From Beijerinckiaceae bacterium (GTDB lineage: Bacteria; Pseudomonadota; Alphaproteobacteria; Rhizobiales; Beijerinckiaceae), in NCBI GenBank assembly GCA_947474545.1, contig CANJJI010000020.1, forward strand, positions 1 to 42,429: DNA of 42,429 nucleotides, given 5' to 3'. How positions within the stretch are numbered: position 1 is the first letter of the stretch; each line of letters begins with the position of its first letter. Of the stretch, positions 32,037 through 40,025 are shown piece after piece. The notes under the pieces are model-generated. The model saw only the letters and a program-made list of their open reading frames with translations. It searched no databases and was not told the origin of the DNA. Both the position numbers and the translations under genes were made by a program.

Positions 32037-33065
32037 ATGTTAAAGAGCAAGACGCTGGCATCCCTGTTCACTGTCGCGTTGCTCCCGGTTGGGTCGCTTG
32101 CTCACGCCCAATCCCCCGAAACCTTCTTCAAAGGGCGTCAGCTGAAACTCATCATCGGCCATTCCGTGGGCGGCGACTACGACATGGGCACAAGACTGAT
32201 CGCCCGGTATCTGCCACGCTACCTGCCCGGTGAACCCGTGTTTTCCGTGCAGAGCATGTTGGGCGCAGCCAGCGTTACGGCGGCGAATTTCCTTTACGAA
32301 GCCGCCCCGCGTGATGGCAGCGTCATCGGCTCGTTTTCCCGCAATCTTCCGGTGATGCGGGCGCGCGGCCTTCGCAATCTGAAAGCCGACATGACGGCCT
32401 TCCAATGGCTGGGGGCGACATCCGTCCCGGGCCGCATGTGCCTTGCCGACATTCGCAGCCCAGTCAAAACCGCGCAGGACTTGTTTCAGCGTGAAATGGT
32501 TGTGGCCGGATCAGGCGCCGGTAGCGCCGTATCGATTGTGCCCGCCGTACTGAATTCGCTGCTGGGTACGAAATTCCGGATCATCGAGGGATATCGCGGT
32601 CTGTCCGACATGTTTCTGGCATTGCAGCGGGGCGAGGTTGAAGGCGTCTGCCTGCCTGCGGACTATGTCACCACTTCACAGCCCGACCTGCTTCGCGACG
32701 GCAAGATCCGTGTCTTGCTCACGGGCGAGGAAAAGCCGTCAAAGGATTTTCCTGATGCGCCGACAGTTTATTCTTTCGCCAGAACGGATGAACAAAAGGC
32801 GATGCTGCGCCTGCTCTTGTCCGGCGCGGAATTTGGCCGTCCCTATGTCTATCCGCCGGGGGTGCCTGCGCCCCTCGTCGCCGCTATGCGCAAGGCCTTC
32901 GCTGCCGCCGCCGCGGACCCCGCGCTGATCGATGAGGCAAACCGCGCCAAGCTGGACATGACTTTCGTTCAGCCCGAAGAACTGGAGAAAAGCGTGGCCG
33001 CCTTGTCGCGCGTGCCCAAGGATGTGCTGGAGCGGGCGGAAAAGATTTTTCCGGTGACGAACTAG
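32037..33065 (+). CDS. TTT-family (Bug/TctC) solute-binding protein, long subtype
   Basis: A 342-residue periplasmic binding protein. A Sec signal peptide (to LAHAQ near residue 24) leads into GHSVGGDYDMGTRLIARYLPR, LPGEP and QSMLGAASVTAANF, the subtype shared with the genes at 1026 and 3243. Here the usual N-x-P-G-A-G block is altered to S-M-L-G-A-A. The start was set at the ATG at 32037 behind GGGGAGA. It is divergent from two MFS genes and 72 bases before a VOC gene. The ligand is unknown. No permease is adjacent, though the complete TctBA pair lies 1.8 kb downstream on the same strand and might serve it. Confidence 0.9.
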   Translation: MLKSKTLASLFTVALLPVGSLAHAQSPETFFKGRQLKLIIGHSVGGDYDMGTRLIARYLPRYLPGEPVFSVQSMLGAASVTAANFLYEAAPRDGSVIGSFSRNLPVMRARGLRNLKADMTAFQWLGATSVPGRMCLADIRSPVKTAQDLFQREMVVAGSGAGSAVSIVPAVLNSLLGTKFRIIEGYRGLSDMFLALQRGEVEGVCLPADYVTTSQPDLLRDGKIRVLLTGEEKPSKDFPDAPTVYSFARTDEQKAMLRLLLSGAEFGRPYVYPPGVPAPLVAAMRKAFAAAAADPALIDEANRAKLDMTFVQPEELEKSVAALSRVPKDVLERAEKIFPVTN

Positions 33066-33137
33066 CCGAATTTGACACCGTGCGAAATCTCTAAGCATCA
33101 TAACTACAATTGAGATAAACACTGCACGGAGGACATC

Positions 33138-33695
33138 ATGGCAGGGCTTCCAGCCGCCAAGCTTGCGCATTTCGGATTTCACGTCCGCGACTTCGAGCGG
33201 ATGGTGGAGTTTTACAGCAAGGCGCTCGGCATGGTGATGACCGACACGGGCGATTATTACATGGGTGGCAAGATCGCCTTCATGACGCGCGACCCTTCAG
33301 AACATCATCAGCTCGTCATCGCCTCCGGCCGCACCGACGTCGGCGACTTCAAGGTGATCAACCAGATTTCATTCAAGGTCGATAATCTCGAGGATCTGCG
33401 CACGTATTTCGCGTGGCTCGTCAAAATTCCTGTCGACAACATGAATCCGCGCAATCACGGCAACGCATGGAGCATCTATTTTCATGACCCCGAAGGCAAT
33501 CGCGTGGAAATCTATACGCCGACGCCCTGGTATGTGGCGCAGCCTTTCGGCCATCCGCTCGATCTGACGCAATCCGTTGAAACGATTCTCGCAGAGACTG
33601 AAGCGCTGGTGAAGCAATACCCGACCATGGAGCCGATGCAGGACTGGTCGGCGCAATTGCAGGACAAGATCACGCACGCTGATCCGATGCGATGA
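33138..33695 (+). CDS. VOC-superfamily protein (glyoxalase / extradiol-dioxygenase fold)
   Basis: A 185-residue protein of the vicinal oxygen chelate superfamily. The first beta-alpha-beta module begins LAHFGFHVRDFERMVEFYSKALGM with candidate metal ligand H11 (or H15), H56/H57 lies in EHHQLVIASG, and the second module closes with FHDPEGNRVEIYTPTPWY giving E124 as the final ligand. This is the pattern of metal-dependent members such as biphenyl-diol dioxygenase domains and lyases. A GGAGGA box precedes the ATG. A 130-base repeat-bearing gap separates it from the Bug-TctB-TctA genes. It could ring-cleave or isomerise the imported solute, which is inference from position. Confidence 0.85.
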   Translation: MAGLPAAKLAHFGFHVRDFERMVEFYSKALGMVMTDTGDYYMGGKIAFMTRDPSEHHQLVIASGRTDVGDFKVINQISFKVDNLEDLRTYFAWLVKIPVDNMNPRNHGNAWSIYFHDPEGNRVEIYTPTPWYVAQPFGHPLDLTQSVETILAETEALVKQYPTMEPMQDWSAQLQDKITHADPMR

Positions 33696-33711
33696 GAGAC
33701 GTATCACAAAC

Positions 33712-33804
33712 GTCATCCCGGAAAATGCGTAGCATTTATCCGGGATCTCTAGCGGAACAAAACGAGACGATCCCGCATAAGCGCTCCGCGTTTTGCGGGA
33801 TGAC
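33712..33804. repeat. Composite palindromic element bounded by GTCATCCCG inverted repeats
   Basis: A 93-base element with perfect 9-bp terminal inverted repeats (33712-33720 GTCATCCCG, 33796-33804 CGGGATGAC). Each half folds into its own hairpin: TCCCGG...AAAATGC with GCATTTATCCGGGA on the left, and GATCCCGC...GCG with CGC...GCGGGAT on the right. It has the look of a small mobile or RUP-like element and encodes nothing. It lies in the gap between the VOC gene and the binding-protein gene, and an open frame that runs through it to 33692 is not part of that gene. Confidence 0.8.
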
Positions 33805-33826
33805 AAGCTTCCAAGTGAGGGCATCC

Positions 33827-34789
33827 ATGATCACCCCAGCACGTCTGCCTTTCATCGCCGCCGCACTGATCTGCGCGGGTGCAGCCAGCGCCCAGACCTG
33901 GCCTGAACGACAGATTACCATCACTGTGGTGACTGCGGCAGGCGGCAGCCCTGATACTGTGGGGCGGATGATAGCCGCCAAATTGACGGAGCGTCTGGGC
34001 AAGCCCGTTGTCGTGGAAATCAACGCTGCAGGCGCAGGCATCGCCGGAACGCTCGGCGTCGTGCGCTCACAACCAGATGGCCATAACATGGTGATCCTCA
34101 CCGGAGGCACACCGAGCCAGCAGGCCCTGCGGCCCAAACAGCCCTACGATCTCACCACTGACTTGGCGATGGTGACGACGCTCTGCGCCTATCCCATGGT
34201 GGTGTCGGTGTCGCCCAAATCGCCGATCAAGGATTTCAAGGATCTCATTGCGCGCGCGAAAGCCAATCCGGGCAAGCTGACCTATTCCATGAATGCGATC
34301 GGTAGCCTGCATCACCTGCTCGGAGAATGGATCAATATCGAAGCGGGCATCGACATGCAGGGCATTCCCTATCGCGGCTCGCCGCCTGCTTTCATGGATG
34401 TGTCAAGTGGACGCGTCGATCTGATGATCGATACGGGCACGTTCTCCTTCGGGCAGATTGCACAGGGTCAATTGCGCGCGCTGGCCCAATCGGCGCCGGG
34501 CAAATACGCGCTGGCGCCTGATGTACCCGCTGTCAGTGACACATTGCCGGGCGTCAACATGATGTCCTGGCTCGGTTTTGCCATGGCGAAGAACACGCCG
34601 CGCCCGGTCATCGACAGGCTGAATACGGAAGTGCGCGCAATTCTTGAGATGGACGACATCAAGAACAGACTGGCGGAAATGGGTAACGTGCCGATGCCCT
34701 CCTCGCCAGACGAAATGCTGGGTCGTATCAAGACCGAACTTGCGCAGTGGAAGAAGATCATTGACGCCAAGGGCATCAAGGCCGAATAG
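33827..34789 (+). CDS. TTT solute-binding protein (TctC-like) of the complete TctCBA set
   Basis: A 320-residue periplasmic binding protein. A Sec signal peptide (RLPFIAAALICAGAASAQ) is followed by TVVTAAGGSPDTVGRMIAAKL, NAAGAGIAGTLGVVRSQPDGH, YSMNAIGSLHHLLGEWI and IPYRGSPPAFMDVSSGRVDLM. Compared with typical Bug proteins the VPFxPGGxxD opening is changed to VVTAAGGSPD. The start at 33827 lies after GTGAGGGC and beyond the palindromic element; using an earlier start would put the repeat in the protein. It is the only binding protein in the window directly followed by tctB (47-base gap) and tctA, so it is the best candidate for the true partner of that permease. The solute is unknown. Confidence 0.92.
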   Translation: MITPARLPFIAAALICAGAASAQTWPERQITITVVTAAGGSPDTVGRMIAAKLTERLGKPVVVEINAAGAGIAGTLGVVRSQPDGHNMVILTGGTPSQQALRPKQPYDLTTDLAMVTTLCAYPMVVSVSPKSPIKDFKDLIARAKANPGKLTYSMNAIGSLHHLLGEWINIEAGIDMQGIPYRGSPPAFMDVSSGRVDLMIDTGTFSFGQIAQGQLRALAQSAPGKYALAPDVPAVSDTLPGVNMMSWLGFAMAKNTPRPVIDRLNTEVRAILEMDDIKNRLAEMGNVPMPSSPDEMLGRIKTELAQWKKIIDAKGIKAE

Positions 34790-34836
34790 CGCCGGGAAGC
34801 GCCTCCACAGTCACAGCGTTAAATCAGGACAACAAC

Positions 34837-35283
34837 TTGCTTCGTATCCGCAATCCCCAGGACTTTATGGCTGGACTGTTCTTCGTGCTGCTGGGCGCGG
34901 GTGCGCTTTGGGGCATGTCGGATTTGCGCATGGGAACTGCAGTGCGCATGGGGCCAGCCTATATTCCCTCGCTGGTCGCCTGGGCGCTGATCGTCACCGG
35001 CGCGGCGATTGCCGTGAAAGGCCTCATCATCGCGGGCCCCTCGCTGGAACGCTGGGCGTGGCTCCCTCTCGCGTTGATCTGTGGCGCAATGGCTTTCTTC
35101 GGGCTGGTGATTGCGCAGGCCGGTCTGGTGCTCGCGAGCATCGGCGTCGTGATGATTGCTTGCGCGGCAGCGCCGGGACGCAACTGGCTACATGTCCCTG
35201 TCATCGCTGTGGTGATGTCCGCAGGCGCTGCCTTGTTGTTTCATGGCTTGCTGGGTCTGCCCATGAAGCTCTGGCCGTGGTGA
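34837..35283 (+). CDS. tctB: TctB, small membrane subunit of the TTT transporter
   Basis: A 148-residue, four-helix membrane protein. The N-terminus RNPQDFMAGLFFVLLGAGALWG, followed by a polar MGTAVRMGPAYIPSL loop and three further hydrophobic helices, is typical of TctB, the poorly conserved small subunit that pairs with TctA. The start is a TTG at 34837 with AGGA upstream; an ATG eleven codons later would remove part of the conserved N-terminus. It lies seven bases before tctA, so the two are co-translated. Confidence 0.88.
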   Translation: MLRIRNPQDFMAGLFFVLLGAGALWGMSDLRMGTAVRMGPAYIPSLVAWALIVTGAAIAVKGLIIAGPSLERWAWLPLALICGAMAFFGLVIAQAGLVLASIGVVMIACAAAPGRNWLHVPVIAVVMSAGAALLFHGLLGLPMKLWPW

Positions 35284-35290
35284 TGCGTTC

Positions 35291-36796
35291 ATGAGCATGC
35301 TGAGTGATCTGGCGCTGGGCCTGTCCGTCGCGCTCACGCCTGCGAATTTATTATTCTGCCTGATTGGCGCGTTGCTCGGCACGCTCATAGGCGTGCTCCC
35401 CGGCGTTGGGCCGGTTGCCACGATCGCCATGCTGTTGCCGATTACTTATACGCTCTCGCCCACCGGCGCGCTCATCATGCTGTCGGGCATTTATTATGGC
35501 GCGCAATATGGCGGCTCGACGACGGCGATCCTCGTCAATATTCCCGGCGAAACATCCTCCGTTGTCACCTGCCTTGATGGTCATCCCATGGCGCGGCAGG
35601 GGCGCGCCGGGCCGGCATTGGCGATTGCGGCTATTGGTTCGTTCTTCGCAGGCTGTGTTGCGACTTTGGTCATCGTGCTGGTGTCGGGTCCTCTTGTTGC
35701 GCTGGCGCAGGCGTTTGGACCGGCGGAATATTTTGCGCTGATGGTGCTGGGCCTCGTGCTCACGATTGTGCTGGCGCGCGGCTCGCCGCTGAAAGCGGTT
35801 GCGATGATTCTCACAGGGCTGCTGCTGAGTCTGGTGGGGACGGACGTTCACACCGGCGCGGAGAGGCTGACCTTCGGCTTGCCGCTCCTGCAAGGCGGGC
35901 TTGATTTTGTGCCGTTGGCCATGGGTGTTTTCGGGCTTTCCGAGATCGTTTCCAATCTCGAAAAAGGTGAAGGCGCAAAAGGCGAAATGATTGCCGCGCA
36001 CATCACAGGGCTTATGCCGACATGGGAAGACATCAAGGCGTCCGCGCCGGCGATCCTGCGCGGCACAGCGCTGGGATCGGCCCTTGGCGTATTGCCCGGC
36101 GCAAGTTCCATGATCGCGTCTTTCGCGTCTTACACGCTGGAAAAGAAGTTGGCGGCTGACCCCTCGCGCTTCGGCAAGGGCGCGATTGAAGGTGTCGCAG
36201 GACCGGAATCGGCAAACAATGCAGGCGCGCAGGTTTCCTTCATACCCATGCTGACCCTCGGCATTCCCTCCAATTCCGTCATGGCGCTGATGATTGGCGC
36301 GATGATGATCCAGGGCATTCAGCCCGGCCCCATGATTATCGCCAAACAGCCGGAATTGTTCTGGGGCTTGATCGCCAGCATGTGGATTGGGAACGCCATG
36401 CTGGTCATCATCAATCTGCCGCTGATCGGCATCTGGGTGCGGCTGCTGAACATTCCCTACGGACTGTTGTTTCCCGCGATACTTCTGCTCTGCGCCATCG
36501 GCGTGTACTCGATGAATAACGAGCCGGGCGAAGTCCTTCTCACGGCGGGCGCGGGTGTGTTCGGCTATTTTCTGCTCAAACTGCGCTGTGAGCCCGCGCC
36601 ACTGCTGCTCGGTTTCGTGCTGGGCGCGATGATGGAAGAAAATCTGCGCCGCGCCATGCTCCTGTCGCGCGGCGACCCCATGATCTTTTTCTCGAACCCG
36701 TTGAGCGCAGTGTTGCTGGGCGCATCAGTGTTGCTGATTTTGATCACTGTGTTTCCATCAGTGAAAAGCGGTCGCGAGAAACTGGTGGAAGATTGA
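35291..36796 (+). CDS. tctA: TctA, large permease subunit of the TTT transporter
   Basis: A 501-residue permease with about 12 membrane helices built from two repeats. Family signatures are complete: GTLIGVLPGVGPVATIAML near residue 30, YGAQYGGSTTAILVNIPGE near 69, the second-half LGVLPGASSMIAS and AGAQVSFIPMLTLGIPSNSVMALM. TctA drives sodium- or proton-coupled uptake of carboxylates delivered by a TctC/Bug protein. It is the only TctA in this window, against seven binding proteins. The gene ends six bases before the convergent DUF2461 gene. Confidence 0.96.
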   Translation: MSMLSDLALGLSVALTPANLLFCLIGALLGTLIGVLPGVGPVATIAMLLPITYTLSPTGALIMLSGIYYGAQYGGSTTAILVNIPGETSSVVTCLDGHPMARQGRAGPALAIAAIGSFFAGCVATLVIVLVSGPLVALAQAFGPAEYFALMVLGLVLTIVLARGSPLKAVAMILTGLLLSLVGTDVHTGAERLTFGLPLLQGGLDFVPLAMGVFGLSEIVSNLEKGEGAKGEMIAAHITGLMPTWEDIKASAPAILRGTALGSALGVLPGASSMIASFASYTLEKKLAADPSRFGKGAIEGVAGPESANNAGAQVSFIPMLTLGIPSNSVMALMIGAMMIQGIQPGPMIIAKQPELFWGLIASMWIGNAMLVIINLPLIGIWVRLLNIPYGLLFPAILLLCAIGVYSMNNEPGEVLLTAGAGVFGYFLLKLRCEPAPLLLGFVLGAMMEENLRRAMLLSRGDPMIFFSNPLSAVLLGASVLLILITVFPSVKSGREKLVED

Positions 36797-36802
36797 TGCC
36801 AG

Positions 36803-37504
36803 TCAGCCGATAATCTCCCAGCCCCACTTAAGTAGAGGCAGCGCATCCTTTGCAAATTCGGCAACGGCTGCAGTCAGTTTTGGACCGTCCTGCAACAAGG
36901 CTTCGGGATAAGGCCTGCGTGTCAGAAAATTCTTCATGCGGATGGCGTGTTCGACCTTGGGGTCGATATCGGCATAGTCGCGCGGGTTGCGTTTGAGCGT
37001 TTCACGGTCGGCGATATCCAGTTTTGCAGCTGTCAGCTTTTTTTCCATCGCGATAAATCTCGCGGGCTTTTTGGCGATGGCTTCGCGCATGGCGGCGAGC
37101 TGTTCAGGCTCGGGATGATAAAAACCTGCCGCGAAGAAACAGCCCTCCGGGGAAATATGCGTATAGACGATTCCGGGCGATCCCTTCATGCCGGTACGTG
37201 TCAGCACCGCGCCGCCATTGTTCTTATAGGGCTGCTTGTTCTTGGAGAACCGAACATCACGATTGAGCCGGAACGTCGCGCGTTTGGGATTGCCGAACAC
37301 CGGCAGTTTCTTCGCCGCACAAGCCGCCGACGCCGCCTCGACATAGGCTTCCAGCGGCTCCTTGAAGGCGGACAGATAAATCGCGCGGTTCTCCTCAAAC
37401 CATTCGCGCGTCTGATGAAAACCCAACGCCTTTAGGAACTTCACCGTTTCCGGCGGGAATCCAGGAAACGCTGCGGCCTGCTCGATTTTTGTTGCCTTGA
37501 CCAT
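36803..37504 (-). CDS. DUF2461 (TIGR02453) family protein
   Basis: A 233-residue protein of the DUF2461 family, of unknown function. Family landmarks are FPPETVKFLKALGFHQTREWFEENRAIY near residue 16, then RLNRDVRFSKNKQPYKNNGGAVL near 78, and GCFFAAGFYHPEPEQLAAMREAI near 120. It starts nine bases after the end of the Bug gene and so probably shares its transcript. There is no signal peptide or membrane segment. It is convergent with tctA. Confidence 0.9.
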   Translation of the reverse strand: MVKATKIEQAAAFPGFPPETVKFLKALGFHQTREWFEENRAIYLSAFKEPLEAYVEAASAACAAKKLPVFGNPKRATFRLNRDVRFSKNKQPYKNNGGAVLTRTGMKGSPGIVYTHISPEGCFFAAGFYHPEPEQLAAMREAIAKKPARFIAMEKKLTAAKLDIADRETLKRNPRDYADIDPKVEHAIRMKNFLTRRPYPEALLQDGPKLTAAVAEFAKDALPLLKWGWEIIG

Positions 37505-37513
37505 CAGATCTCA

Positions 37514-38524
37514 TCACTCGATTTTTATATTGGCCGCAGCGGCTGCACGGCGATGACGCGCGAGTTCTCGGGCGATCTCTTCGGCAAAGTCCTGCGGTGA
37601 ATTTCCAATCGCCTGGGCCTGCTGGCTGGCGAGCTTTTCACCAACATCGGGCTGTAGCAGTGCAAGGCGCGCAGCGTCATTCAGTTTGCGGATGATCGCA
37701 GCGGGCGTGCCTGCCGGCGCGACAAGTCCAAAGAAGGCGACCCAATCGAGATCCTGCAAGCCAAGTTCTGCAAAGGCCGGGACATCAGCCAAAACGCTCA
37801 GGCGCTTTTGCGAAGACACCGCAAGCGCGCGCAGCTTTCCGCTCTGCACCATAGGCAGCGTCGTCGGCAGATTGTCGTACATGACTTGCACATGCCCGGC
37901 GACAACATCAGCAAGCGCAGGGCCAACCCCGCGATAGGGTACATGGACAAGACGGGTTGATGTGGCCATGCTGAACTGTTCGCCCATCAGGTGACTGACT
38001 GAGCCAACGCCAGCCGAAGCATAGGTAAGGCCATTTGCTTGCGCTTTTGCGTAGGCGATAAACTCCGCCATGTTACGCGGGGGAAGCTGCGGGTTGATCG
38101 CCATGATGTTGGGCACCGAGGCAAGATTTGTGATCGGCGCCAGGTCTATCGTCACGTCATAAGGAAGGCTGCGATAGACGGCCGGATTGATCGCCAGGGT
38201 CGAAGCCGTGCCCATGCCGATTGTATAGCCATCCGGCGCTGCTTTCGCGATCGCCGCCGTACCGGTTGAACCGCCAGCGCCTGCTCTATTGTCGATCAGC
38301 ACGGACTGGCCAAGAATAGGCCGCATGGCGTCGGCGATGACGCGTGCAATCACGTCAGTGGAGCCGCCGGGCGCGAAAGGCACAATGAGATTGAGGCTGC
38401 GGGCGGGCCAGACCTCTTGCCCATAAACGGGTGAACCCGTTGCAATGCCTGAGAGACAGAGCGTCATGAAGGTAATCGTGCGCAACACTCTGAACATCTG
38501 CCCGGTCCGTTTTTTACCGTCCAT
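37514..38524 (-). CDS. TTT-family (Bug/TctC) solute-binding protein
   Basis: A 336-residue binding protein of the classic type: VPFAPGGSTDVIARVIADAM, NRAGAGGSTGTAAIAKAAPDGYT, YASAGVGSVSHLMGEQF and VPYRGVGPALADVVAGHVQ. The hydrophobic signal segment (RVLRTITFMTLCLSGIATG) ends near VYGQ. The start is uncertain between the ATGs at 38524 and 38497; neither has a strong ribosome site, and the second gives the commoner 327-residue length. It precedes the DUF2461 gene by nine bases and is separated from the atp operon by its terminator. It is an orphan binding protein with unknown ligand. Confidence 0.88.
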   Translation of the reverse strand: MDGKKRTGQMFRVLRTITFMTLCLSGIATGSPVYGQEVWPARSLNLIVPFAPGGSTDVIARVIADAMRPILGQSVLIDNRAGAGGSTGTAAIAKAAPDGYTIGMGTASTLAINPAVYRSLPYDVTIDLAPITNLASVPNIMAINPQLPPRNMAEFIAYAKAQANGLTYASAGVGSVSHLMGEQFSMATSTRLVHVPYRGVGPALADVVAGHVQVMYDNLPTTLPMVQSGKLRALAVSSQKRLSVLADVPAFAELGLQDLDWVAFFGLVAPAGTPAAIIRKLNDAARLALLQPDVGEKLASQQAQAIGNSPQDFAEEIARELARHRRAAAAANIKIE

Positions 38525-38583
38525 AAGCTGCACATTTTTGCCGTGCTCGGGAAGCCCCTTTTGGCCACTCTCCACCAAAAGCA

Positions 38584-38608
38584 AAACCCCGGCTTTGGGC
38601 CGGGGTTT
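38584..38608 (-). terminator. Terminator of the F0 ATP synthase operon
   Basis: A perfect 10-bp stem (38584-38593 AAACCCCGGC with 38599-38608 GCCGGGGTTT) and 5-base loop lies 24 bases after the atpF stop. Read on the minus strand it ends in a T-rich run (TTTTGCTTTT). It would separate the atp transcript from the Bug gene that follows in the same direction. Confidence 0.85.
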
Positions 38609-38632
38609 ACAGGTATTCGCTAAACCATCAGC

Positions 38633-39118
38633 TCAGTGCAATTGTGCTTTCAGCTCACCAATGCCTTTGGTGATCAGGCCGGCGGCCGCATCGCCCTTGG
38701 TCTGGGCGCGCAGCAGGGTCTCAGCCGCCTGCACAGCAGCATCAGCGGCTGCGGCGCGCACTTCGTTGGTGGCTTGCGCCTCCGCCATGGCGATCTTGCC
38801 TTCGGCCTGTTTTGTGCGGCGGGCGACAAATTCTTCCATACGGGCCGCGGCCTCTTTGGCCATGGCGTCGGCCTCTTCCTTCGCCTGGGCGACGATGGAC
38901 TGGGCCTCTTTTTCCGCATCAGCAGATTTCTGCTTGTAGGAGGCGAGCAGCGACTCGGCTTCTTCACGCAGACGCTTGGCTTCAGCCAGTTCCCCGGCGA
39001 TCTGGTTCGAGCGCCCGTCGAGTGCGGCCAGCAGCGTGCGGTGAACGCCGAGATAACCGAGCAGCAGCACAAACAGGACAAAGCCGAAGGCTACATAAAA
39101 TTCCGCATCGAAATGCAT
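38633..39118 (-). CDS. atpF: ATP synthase F0 subunit b
   Basis: A 161-residue peripheral-stalk subunit. One N-terminal membrane helix (EFYVAFGFVLFVLLLGYLG, residues 5-24) is followed by a long Ala/Glu/Lys-rich coiled coil with little Pro or Gly, as expected for the b stalk that holds the F1 head. It begins 10 bases after the end of the b' gene with AAGGAAA as ribosome site; a longer frame to 39241 would overlap that gene. It is the last gene of the F0 operon. The alphaproteobacterial b/b' heterodimer is encoded by this gene and its upstream neighbour. Confidence 0.95.
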   Translation of the reverse strand: MHFDAEFYVAFGFVLFVLLLGYLGVHRTLLAALDGRSNQIAGELAEAKRLREEAESLLASYKQKSADAEKEAQSIVAQAKEEADAMAKEAAARMEEFVARRTKQAEGKIAMAEAQATNEVRAAAADAAVQAAETLLRAQTKGDAAAGLITKGIGELKAQLH

Positions 39119-39128
39119 CGGTATTTCC

Positions 39129-39683
39129 TTAGCTTGCTTTGCCGGCGGAGATGGCCGCGGCAAGGGCCGCAGCGTCTGGCGCGGTACCCGTGAGATGCTT
39201 GACAATATCGCCCGCCGCTTCCTGTGCGATGGAGGAGACATTGGACATGGCTTGCGCCTTCATCGCCGCGATCTGCGTTTCCGCGGCGGCGATCTTGCCA
39301 TTGAGTTCTTCTTCAAGCGCCTTGCGCTTGGTGTCGCTCTCGCCGGAAATCTGCGCGCGCATCTGCTGGGCCGTGGCCTGCGCTTTCGCCTTGGCGTCTG
39401 CGATTGTCTTTTCGTACGCGGCAGCGGCGTCATTGGCGCTTTTCTGCGCATTGGACGCTGTTGCCAGATCGCCCTCGATGCGCGAGCGGCGGGTTTCCAG
39501 AATTTCGCCAACACGCGGCAAGGCAATGCGCGACATCAGCCAGTAGAGCAGGCCGAATGTGATGACGAGCCACACCAGAGTGGGCGCAAATGTCGTGGGG
39601 TCAAACGGCGGAAAGCTCGCGCCACCTGCGGCGCTCGCCGCGCCATGCGCAGTTTCAGCAGCTTGGGCTGCAGTGATGAACAT
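39129..39683 (-). CDS. atpG: ATP synthase F0 subunit b'
   Basis: A 184-residue second stalk subunit (b'), found beside b in photosynthetic and alphaproteobacterial ATP synthases. A 30-residue Ala/Gly-rich N-terminus precedes one membrane helix (FAPTLVWLVITFGLLYWLMSRI) and the invariant RIALPRVGEILETRRSRIEGDL stretch, then an Ala/Lys-rich coiled coil. It is called atpG in many alphaproteobacteria, atpF2 or atpX in others, and is unrelated to the F1 gamma gene. A hairpin lies in the 58-base gap before it. The ribosome site is weak, which may lower its translation relative to the c subunit. Confidence 0.95.
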   Translation of the reverse strand: MFITAAQAAETAHGAASAAGGASFPPFDPTTFAPTLVWLVITFGLLYWLMSRIALPRVGEILETRRSRIEGDLATASNAQKSANDAAAAYEKTIADAKAKAQATAQQMRAQISGESDTKRKALEEELNGKIAAAETQIAAMKAQAMSNVSSIAQEAAGDIVKHLTGTAPDAAALAAAISAGKAS

Positions 39684-39708
39684 CGTCTTGATCCGAGAAA
39701 ATGGAGAA

Positions 39709-39732
39709 AGCGCGCCGGTGAACCGGCGCGCT
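39709..39732 (-). promoter_or_regulatory. Perfect hairpin between atpE and atpG
   Basis: Eleven-base inverted repeat (39709-39719 AGCGCGCCGGT with 39722-39732 ACCGGCGCGCT) with two bases between the arms; as RNA it would form a very stable stem of about 10 bp with a tight loop. It starts 10 bases after the atpE stop and has no T-run, so it is not a classic terminator. It could protect the 3' end of the atpE message or partly block read-through, either of which would give more c subunit than stalk subunits. Confidence 0.7.
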
Positions 39733-39741
39733 GATAGCAGT

Positions 39742-39969
39742 TTACTTCACGAAGAGCAGGATGATCGCCACGAGGAAGGCGAAAATGCCAAGACCTTCGG
39801 CAAGCGCTGCACCGATGAAGGCGCGGCCGAACTGGCCGTCAGCAGCTGAAGGGTTGCGCAGAGCGCCGGAAAGGAAGTTGCCGAAAATCGTACCGACGCC
39901 GACGGCGGCGATACCCATGCCGATGGCGGCCAGGCCGGCGCCAATCCATTTTGCTGCTACGGGATCCAT
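39742..39969 (-). CDS. atpE: ATP synthase F0 subunit c
   Basis: A 75-residue hairpin of two membrane helices that forms the rotating c-ring. The polar loop RNPSA at 38-42 contacts F1, and the ion-binding carboxylate is Glu58 in the second helix ([12 protein letters not shown]), typical of proton-driven alphaproteobacterial enzymes; the Na+-binding signature is not evident. AGGAG lies seven bases before the ATG. It is flanked by atpB (56-base gap) and by the hairpin and atpG. Confidence 0.97.
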   Translation of the reverse strand: MDPVAAKWIGAGLAAIGMGIAAVGVGTIFGNFLSGALRNPSAADGQFGRAFIGAALAEGLGIFAFLVAIILLFVK

Positions 39970-40025
39970 TATATACTCCTGCTAGGTTTGGTTTGGGACA
40001 CCAGCTGTTGTTGTAGTGTAAATTA

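Noticed and set aside
33692-33826. N-terminal extension of the binding protein at 33827
   Set aside because: The extension is translated from the palindromic repeat element, and a proper signal peptide with ribosome site begins at 33827.
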